This document shows, in pieces, positions 56,591-64,000 of a stretch of DNA of 64,000 nt. Every line of letters begins with the position of its first letter. Position 1 is the first letter of the stretch. The translations under genes were made by a program, and so were the position numbers. The stretch is taken from the NCBI GenBank assembly GCA_958510875.1, contig OY294067.1, positions 99,740,010-99,804,009 on the forward strand, read 5' to 3'. Origin of the DNA: Endomychus coccineus. Lineage: Eukaryota > Arthropoda > Insecta > Coleoptera > Endomychidae. The notes under the pieces are model-generated. The model was given only the letters and a program-made list of their open reading frames with translations, was not told the origin of the DNA and searched no databases.

Positions 56591-57687
56591 ACTTGATATA
56601 AGTGTAGGGATCAACCAATGAGAGACGAAGACGAAAAGGGTTGGTTAACCAGTAAGGACAATGTAGAAACTCACACTTAGTAAAGATTAGCCAAAAATAA
56701 CAAGTACCTACACCAAGAGGGGGGAACCTCAGGGTCGGGTTATCTTAGGCGGGAAAGGGACGGGGCCTGAATGTTGAGTGGAAGGGGGGTGTTCGAAGTG
56801 GCCCACTACCTACTAGCGTTAATGACTATCTGGAATATTTTTGGCCAAAAAGTATCTGTATTAGTTTCATTCCTTCATTGGAAACAGACTAACAGCCGCT
56901 ATAATACTGGTTTCAATATATCCTTCCACTAATTGGACCCTTCACGTATTTTGTATGGTTGAGTAATCTTCGTTTTGAATATAGTTTACATGAACATGTC
57001 TTTGATAATGGCTGCAGCTCAGCTAAAAAGTGCTTTTGATGAGTTATAATTTAAGTCTAAAAAGGGTGATGGTGTACACTAAATCATATTTATATCACAT
57101 CCCACAGTTGCAGATCATAAATCCGTATTTTGTATTCATTATTATTCCGCAGATAGATTAATCATGGTTATTTATCTCACTATGATCATCCGTGCTCATA
57201 TTCATGAGGATGAAAAGCGGTACACTCATATTTTTTCAGGTTTCTAACCAACGTTTTACTCCCTTCAAGATGTTACTCCATAAGTATCCCTCTGATATAT
57301 ATAATTTCGAATCCGATATGAATAAGTAGATGAAACTTATCAGCCAACCTAGGTTTCAGGTGTTTTCTCAATCGGATAAAATTTGGTTCAAAAATTCTCA
57401 TTCCGTTATTAACGATTTTTTTCAAGGATTATTCTTCAGAATTAGATTTCTTGTGTGACTCGCTATCTCTTTTGACGGTTTCATCATGCAGTAACTTTGG
57501 CTGCAAATTTTGTGCATTTGTCAGTTGAAAACTATTATTTTCTTCAAAAAGGATAGTATACGAATCATTCGCCTTCTGTCCACCCTGAAACCTAAAGTAT
57601 GATGATACAGGTGTTTCTGTACTTGTTAGTTCATTAAGTTGTATATTAGAAATGACTAATCTACATCAATCTGTACTTACTCAACAG

Positions 57688-58128
57688 GTAGTAGCTGTAT
57701 TCCGGGATGTTTGCAGATTCTGGCGGGTTCATAGCAAAAATCCGAGTAAATTGAAAAGGAGTGGCAGCGATAAGGAACCTATGTCTCCAGATACCACACG
57801 TTTATTGTGTTCAGCTGCCATTTCTCCAGGTAGTATATTACCATCTTCATGTAGACCTGGTGGTATCATAGGGAGACGATGGACTGAAGTGGAATTAGAA
57901 GAGCAAGATGAAACCCTTAGTAAAGAAAGCAGTGCTTCAAGTTCAGGCGAAAACACCAATCCTTTCAGAGGGAGAGCATCTACAGAGGGTCATTTGCAGC
58001 ATAAGCCCTGGAGATGGAGGCACCCGCCACCTAGCTCGTCAGCTAGCGCGTTTCCTGGCGAATTCAATGGTTCCAGGGCTGAAAGAAGAATGAGTATCTC
58101 CATGAGGGGGAACAATGCTAGTTACTAA
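57688..58128 (+). CDS. Ras-like small GTPase (RERG/RasL12 type), terminal exon and stop
   Basis: The exon begins after a ttactcaacag acceptor in phase 0 with VVAVFRDVCRFWR, the last helix (alpha5) of a Ras fold. In frame with the exon ending at 54460 it gives ...RESIEQ-VVAVF.... About 125 residues of low-complexity tail follow, rich in Ser, Pro, Arg and Glu (RSGSDKEP, EEQDETLSKESSASSSGE, PPPSSSASAFPG), and it stops at TAA 58126-58128 after SMRGNNASY. There is no CAAX box, so the protein is not expected to be prenylated, as in RERG. The tail is longer than in vertebrate RERG. It has the codon usage and coherence of real coding sequence, and its conservation in related species would be easy to test. 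Confidence 0.85.
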   Translation, partial: VVAVFRDVCRFWRVHSKNPSKLKRSGSDKEPMSPDTTRLLCSAAISPGSILPSSCRPGGIIGRRWTEVELEEQDETLSKESSASSSGENTNPFRGRASTEGHLQHKPWRWRHPPPSSSASAFPGEFNGSRAERRMSISMRGNNASY

Positions 58129-58419
58129 TTCGTGATCATTCCTTCGTTATTCATTCATTACTATTACCAGTTTTTATAACGGTTTTCTCGTGAGAATAGA
58201 AAATCAACATTTTTTTTAAGACAATTATTGCCAATATATTGTTATTTCAGTACGAATTGGCGCTACATCCATGATTCATCATCTTAATTTACACCTTACG
58301 GAACTTTACAATCTAGGAAATATGCAGCGTGTGTAAAAAATATTGCAACATTTTTTTTTACTTCCTATCTCCCACGTCTATCAACTTCCTTATTTTGATC
58401 GAATAATAAGAGGTAATCT

Positions 58420-58425
58420 AATAAA
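58420..58425 (+). terminator. Candidate polyadenylation signal of the Ras-like gene
   Basis: A canonical AATAAA lies about 290 bp after the stop codon of the Ras-like gene, in AT-rich DNA. It is the first canonical hexamer I noticed downstream of the stop. Whether it is used is unknown. Confidence 0.35.
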
Positions 58426-58633
58426 CCACTCAATGGAGGGAATGAAACTTATCAAAGATGAAAGATTTCATTCTGATGTGAAAAAATAGCAATTTGATAT
58501 ATTAAGTGTTCAAATTGAGTTCCATGTACTGTCTGGCAGTAAGCAAGCCGCTACTAGAAACCTCTCAAACGATTACTGAATGTGGCTTCAGGTATCCGTT
58601 CAAGTTATTGAAATGAGTAAGATATCTCTGAAC

Positions 58634-59955
58634 TAGTGATGAGCGAGATTGGTCTTGGTCTTGCGGTTTTGTTGTTGCATAAAAAGCAAAACCGAGACCA
58701 AAACTCTATAAATGAGAAGAAGACCATATCCTGCAAGACTGAGACTTCTGCAACAGTCTTGTGAGGCAAATCCCGCACAAATACAAAATCAATGGACTGT
58801 TTCTAATAATATGTATGATATTTCTGTTATCTGAAAATTTATAAAATAATTATAAAATATAAAATTATTTATCTGCGGAAGTTGCCGAAAGCGCCTTGCA
58901 GTTGCTTTGTCGGAAACAGCACATTGCTCGCTTAGCTTTGGCGGCGCGTGTGCTTTAAAGTTCTTTCTTCTTTGTAATGTCCGCACTCGCAGGTGTTTTT
59001 GTTTCATATATTGTGAGTCATATAATATGTGTTGGAACGGTGAAAAAATATTTACAGTTTAACTTTCCTGACGTGTGTTCATTGCTGTTTAGGTGAATGC
59101 GGGAAACATGTGAATGCATGCTGAGTTCCATAAATTGTTGGTTGTTTTTTTTATTATAAATTTTTAGATTCACTTGCAAAATTTGTGTAAGCTCGGATGG
59201 TTTTTTGCATTTATTTCGAAATCGGTGCATTTCTTGAAAAATCATACAAAACAAAAAGTGTCAAAATTAAACATAACGTCCTAATTTTCGGATACTGGAG
59301 AGCAGGGACGGTGAACAAAAAAGTTTGAGGGTATACGTTATTACGATCACCAAAAGTGTATGAACCTTTATAGTGTAAGTAAATATTGACTAAGTTTAAA
59401 TTGCTCTAAATGTTGGCTTTCTGATCTTTAATAAGCGTACTATTTCAATTTGCTACTTTTTAAATTCTAGGACATAATTTAAAAAAACACGAAAAATAAT
59501 AAAGTTTGACACCTCATATCTCGGAACTAAAAAACAATTTTGGACACATGCTTGTCTTATTTTTTTACTGACGTCGTTTCTCGTCTTATAGTTTTATTGT
59601 TCATTCCATTTGGTCTATGTCTATGAACTTTCAATTATTTTATTATATAAAGTAAGGCATTATCCATAAACTTCTGTCGAGAAATATATATGTCATAGCG
59701 TCCTCACCGGCCACTGTAGGCTCTCCTTCACGGAGAGTCCATCCTGTCTTAATTGCGGTACAGGAGAGGAGACTTTCTTCCAACTTATAGGAGAGTGCAC
59801 CAAGTGGTGTTGCAGTCGCACCGAGATACTTCTAAGTGTGGCTACACCAGGTCTGTTTGTTCGTTGTGAAAAAGCAAGACTTGCAAGACTCTTGTTGCAA
59901 GATCAAGACCAAGACCTTACAAGTTCTTGTCTTGGTCTTGCTTGACTTATCACTA
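58634..59955. mobile_element. hAT-like transposon, non-autonomous
   Basis: The 1,322-bp element begins TAGTGATGAGCGAG and ends CTTGACTTATCACTA, imperfect terminal inverted repeats of hAT type. Its flanks, ctctgaac on the left and cttttaac on the right, agree at 6 of 8 positions, the length of a hAT target duplication. Both ends hold many ggtcttg/caagacc units (58651-58780 and 59876-59945) that could pair with each other. No hAT transposase is visible. A LINE 3' scrap (59690-59860) sits inside. Confidence 0.65.
59690..59860 (+). pseudogene. LINE C-terminal zinc-finger scrap inside the hAT-like element
   Basis: LTGHCRLSFTESPSCLNCG, TGEETFFQLIGECTKW matches the C-terminal region after the RNase H of I/R1-like LINEs ('LTGHCxL...C.C...EE(T/S)..H.l..C'). 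The coding frame opens and closes without context, and sits between the repeats of the hAT-like ends. Confidence 0.65.
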
Positions 59956-62900
59956 CTTTTAACCAAAAGCAAGATATCTAATGCTTTGTCGCGCCACTAG
60001 TCGCTGGTGGACGTGTATCCTATTTTGGAAGATTACCACTCACCTGAAACTTTTTATTTTCTGGACTGACTAACAATGCTTATACTAATAGTATTTCTAT
60101 CTAAACAGCGTTAATGAGAAATGATAATATTATACATTTTTCTTATCATTTTTAGATTTTGGTTTGTGAAACGAACTGCAACTTTTGCTTTACAGAACAA
60201 AACATTTGTCACGATGCCATCCAGGCGCAATTCCTGGTTTTGAGTACGCCATGACGGCTGCAAGAAAGTTAGGAAGTTCAATTCAAACATTTAATACTTT
60301 AAATTGTTGCTTTTTGACTTCAGAATGAAACGTTAAATTGATTGTGAGATTAATTTATTTTTTCGCAATAGTTACCAACCGATTTTAGAAGCTAACCGTT
60401 GCATTGCTGTTCAAATCACCTTTCATTTGAGGTATTACAAGGAGTAGACTTCAGATGGAAATGAGGAAGTTGTTGGAAATGGGGGATAGGGGGTGAATGA
60501 TTTGAACTTCAATTTTAAGATTGAAAATCTACTGGGTTTGGGGATTTTCTCAAAGAGTACTGTTTTCAAAAGATATGACAATCTGTATAATACTTATATT
60601 ACTCTGGATGGATTATTATAGGTTTCATTATTTGATGCGTTGAAAGTGAAATTAATATTGTTATGAGATACTTAATATGTTCGACCAGATTAATTAAATA
60701 TGATATGGTTTTTCTTATGGACTTTTGCAATATTGAGAAGGATACACATAAAAAAGGGATTTGTAATTTTATTCTTTTCTTGCTATTTTTATTTACAAAT
60801 TTATTAGTGTCTTTGAAACATACTCTACTTTATTCTTTCATGAAATAACATACTCATCGAATGAGAAATGGTAGAATGTAATAACTTGTAAAATACGATA
60901 CAAAAGAGCATACTAATAATTGAAGAATAATAAATATATTCTCGAATAAAAGATAAATTGATAGTATTATATAACAAAATAGTCTAAAATTTGTCAATCT
61001 CTTCATGTTCATCGATTGCTTCAAGTGGATCATTATCTTTTATATTGTTATCCGCTAACAATTTGTTGAAAAGGGGTTGATAAACTTTATTCTCTTGTTT
61101 GCATATTTCCACACTAAACCAAAAGACCTAGCATTAGGGAAAAATGAATGGCCTGACGCGAAAAATGGATAGTCTATCCTTTCGACTTCCAGATTTTTTC
61201 CTGAAACTAATTTCGACCGGGGCAAGGCGGTTTTGAAATTTCCGCCACATGCATAGATGTGATAACTCGAAGCGGATAATATTCACAGGCAGTTTCTGAG
61301 AAAGGTTCGTCTGAATTTGCTTCATCCATTTCCTACTGCTACACTTTACACAATTACAATTTGAACCATTCTTGGAAAGGGGGTAACCGTTATTCTATGA
61401 CAGCGGCGTATGTGAGACTTACCACTTTGCTTACCAGCTTGTTGCACAATCTGTTGAAAGCTCAAGTATCATGCTTCCATCTAGCGGTGAATAACTTCTT
61501 TAATTTTGAAATAGAGTTAAAATGAATAGGATTAGGAATCAATATCACACATCGATTTCAGTATGTAATTCAAAATATAACATGTGACTTACTTACTTAC
61601 TTTCACTTTTAACGCCTCATTTATATCGATTTCTTATAATATTGTTATTGATTGACGTTTGTCGTGGAATAATACTCTGATTCTAGTATAGATATAATTA
61701 AACATATTTTCTCTCCGGGAATATTTCTGATACTTCCTTTAATTCATTACAAATCTGACTATACCTTAAACAGTAAGCTCTCTACAACGAAACTCAAGGA
61801 ACCCAATATTTTGTGAAGGTTTTGTTATATAGAAGATAAAGAAAACCACAAAATTTCATGAATGAAAATAAGTAAAATACGTAAAGACAACTGTAATTAT
61901 GTAGATGTCACAATGAGTGTCTCATTAATTCGTATACTTTGTTACAGAGATTACCCTTTTCGTTAAAAATAGTCAATCAATGTGAGACAAGCCAATCAAG
62001 CAATGTAATGTTTAAATCATAGTGAGTTATTCAGCAAGAAGGGTCTCGTTTGTAGAGAGTTTATACTGTAGTTTCATTCAGAGTACCTACTAATATTGGC
62101 AGTACAATATCGTAAATCGTGTTCTTTTCATCATAACTGAAAATAAACAAACAAAAACTTCTGATATTACTTACACAATTTTTTTGAACGAACCCCATCT
62201 TCACGGAAAGGGTTGTATTAGAAGGTGAAAATAATAAAAGCAAAGATCAATTAATAGTAGAGAACTTACAGAATATTGAGAATGAAAATCTTTGAAATTT
62301 ATAAAAAGTCTGAATATGATGAAACACTATAATGGCAATTTTTGTGTCAAACATGTATGAGAATGTATGTAATTGCATACTTAAATATGCATAGGTATGT
62401 ACGTATGAAATTATTCATCATGTTTCTCTTTTTTTGTATGACCTGAAATTTTAATTTCCTTATTCCAGAGGGGCATTCCCGTAAGAATATTTACGTATTT
62501 AGAAAGCGATTCCTATTTGGATGTGAAATTTATTTACGTACATTAGCACTCCCCATATGTCATGGAATTGTATCAATAAGTTTATTTAAGATTATTCTCT
62601 TGTTTTATATTTGTCATTGCTGAATATATTACATACTTTATAACCAAGTTGAACTGCTATCTATCAACAATGTTCAGACAATAATACATTCATATCTTAT
62701 TCAGGATATAGTGAACCTGATACCTAATAACTGTAATTTTAGAACTGTATACATATTAACCGAAACTCATGCCTAATGAGATTTATAGCTGCAAGAGTCA
62801 AAATACACATCTAAGCATTACACATTATTTCCATTGTATAACCAACCATATCTCTGTTGTCTTCTATGGACTCTTATAACTGGGTTTGTGTATCAGCTTC

Positions 62901-63220
62901 AGATTTTTTCCTACCTGGGAATACGAAATATTAATTATGATGATGGACTATTTCTTGTGATTTTGGAGGCAAGTATCCACTGGTATATGCGTAGGTTGAA
63001 TACAATTTTTTTCAAAATGATTCTTAACTATAATACTAACAATTACGAAACTCATTCACTAAAACTACTGTCAAATTACTGAGCGCCTTCCAACTACCTA
63101 CTAGTCATCATCAGAGTAAACTTAATCAGAAAACAAAATGTATTCCAATAATATTCAGCATTAGTGATGCGAATTTTCCGCAGCTGGAGATGAGTCTGAA
63201 TTTAATGAATTGCTTTTTCA
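59956..63220. other. Intergenic, no recognisable feature
   Basis: AT-rich DNA beyond the Ras-like gene. Reading frames here (for example 60663-60848 plus and 61325-61134 minus) show no family motif, and no repeat structure stands out. Confidence 0.45.
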
Positions 63221-63224
63221 AATT

Positions 63225-63325
63225 TCAATTTCGATCAGTAACATCACCAACCTATAGTTCCAGACAGCTGTTTCTCTCTTTCCATAAAGCTCATCAGTGC
63301 AGGTTTGCAACGTTACTGAAGGAGT
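63225..63325 (-). repeat. Short hairpin (MITE-like) repeat, third copy
   Basis: gatcagtaacatcaccaacc, ttccagacagctgtttctct and gtttgcaacgttactg parallel the units at 18153-18245 and 17890-17962, with matching inverted ends. Confidence 0.5.
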
Positions 63326-63559
63326 CTACTGAAAGTAGTCGCAACCAGCCTTCCACGAGGTAAAAAGACCAAAATATCTTACGCAATCTATGAACAGATG
63401 TCCCACGAAGGATCGATCTGGACTAGAAAGACCTTATCATTCTTATCTGACAAAAGCCGACATATGAGAAATGAGTATATTTCCTATATTCATTTGTTCA
63501 TGATTCTCTTACATTAATTGGTTTTTCGCTTATACCTACATTTCCATCCACTCTAAATT

Positions 63560-63790
63560 ACCTAGTCATTTGTCCGTACTGTGTTTTAAAAGTGATAAAC
63601 TTCCTTAAGAAATCTGTATTCAAAATATGTTCTGCTTATGCAGATATTCCTCTATTATTCTTAATTTTTTGTCCAAAATGTTCTTCATAACGAGTTAGAA
63701 TATTTCTTCTAGTTTGGCCTACACGCGAGCAACAATATAGTTTGCAAATTCCCGATTAGTCAAAATCAGAAACTTCACGAAAAACATTGA
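63560..63790 (-). pseudogene. Penelope-like GIY-YIG endonuclease fragment
   Basis: The minus strand reads SGICKLYCCSRVGQTRRNIL then TRYEEHFGQK, a decayed GIY-YIG domain (SGIYKLxC...yiGQTgR.f..R..EH) of the Penelope type, with AEHILNTDFL downstream. Stops flank it. The RT part is not seen; it would lie to the right. Confidence 0.7.
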
Positions 63791-63834
63791 CTAAACGGGT
63801 TTTTTGCAAATTTAGAAAACTAATTATGGAATTT

Positions 63835-63975
63835 ATTAATTATTGAAGGAAAGGTTCTTGGTAATTCAATAGTATCTACCTATTTCTAGTGAATACTGGT
63901 GATTAGTTTGTACTTATTAGTATTATAGTGTATCCTCAGTGTTGTGAACTCTTTAATTTCCTTCAGAACTAGAAT
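63835..63975 (+). repeat. Interspersed repeat, second copy of the 2.5-kb repeat
   Basis: aaggttcttggtaattcaat and gtttgtacttattagtatta parallel 2575-2645 in the same orientation. The window ends shortly after. Confidence 0.5.
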
Positions 63976-64000
63976 GGTAGAAATAAATATGAATTAACGA

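Larger units (their letters stand above)
54461..57687 (+). other. Intron between the NKxD exon and the terminal exon of the Ras-like gene
   Basis: It runs from the CAG/gtagtt donor to the ttactcaacag acceptor, 3,227 bp. Apart from the tandem repeats listed at 55990-56590 I see no element with recognisable coding sequence. A G-rich stretch lies at about 56720-56800. Confidence 0.75.

Overview
The window looks like AT-rich, intron- and transposon-dense genomic DNA of an arthropod, most likely a holometabolous insect and perhaps a beetle. The evidence is spliceosomal introns, Tc1/mariner, pogo and hAT DNA transposons, copia and gypsy LTR elements, several non-LTR (LINE) lineages and Penelope-like elements. 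There is no bacterial gene organisation. No tRNA, rRNA or CRISPR was seen.

Only one host gene is supported: a plus-strand Ras-like small GTPase of the RERG/RasL12 type. Three exons are visible: 11976-12112 (switch I and DTAGQ box), 54149-54460 (NKxD box) and 57688-58128 (last helix, Ser/Pro-rich tail, stop). The P-loop exon was not found and probably lies left of the window. The first two exons are separated by a 42,036-bp intron, so nearly everything from 1 to 57.7 kb is probably intronic. Past 58.1 kb is 3' UTR and intergenic DNA.

Transposon layout. 0.4-2.7 kb: LINE RT remnant and a DUF4817-type mariner transposase. 4.4-8.3 kb: minus-strand copia element with a LINE nested in its integrase. 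8.5-9.7 kb: two opposed transposase 3' ends. 10.5-13.5 kb: two foldback elements on either side of the first Ras exon. 15-16.2 kb: LINE RNase H beside a transposase. 18-20 kb: LINE EN-RT. 20.2-22 kb: minus-strand Penelope-like element (RT, GIY-YIG) carrying hammerhead ribozyme motifs. 26-26.4 kb: mariner. 26.9-28.7 kb: LTR and leader. 28.9-30.3 kb: LINEs. 34.1-36.3 kb: gypsy pol and gag in opposite orientations. 37.8-38.7 kb: mariner. 39.8-41.7 kb: LTR pieces interleaved with foldback copies. 42.5-44.1 kb: a giant palindrome next to a tyrosine-recombinase N-terminus. 46.57-50.46 kb: the composite element described next. 51.06-52.76 kb: long-arm foldback. 58.6-60 kb: hAT-like element. 63.6-63.8 kb: Penelope endonuclease fragment.

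The most unusual object is the 3,891-bp element at 46574-50464. It has 15-bp identical terminal inverted repeats and a TA target-site duplication. Between those ends it carries two unrelated recombinases: a pogo/Tigger-type DDE transposase and, downstream, an intron-containing tyrosine recombinase with a recognisable R...HxxR...H/W...Y active-site set. Its insertion site can be read against a paralogous empty copy of the same host repeat a few hundred bases upstream, so both genes sit in one mobile unit. Both are decayed in this copy. A second, separate tyrosine-recombinase-like N-terminal fragment lies at about 42.9 kb.
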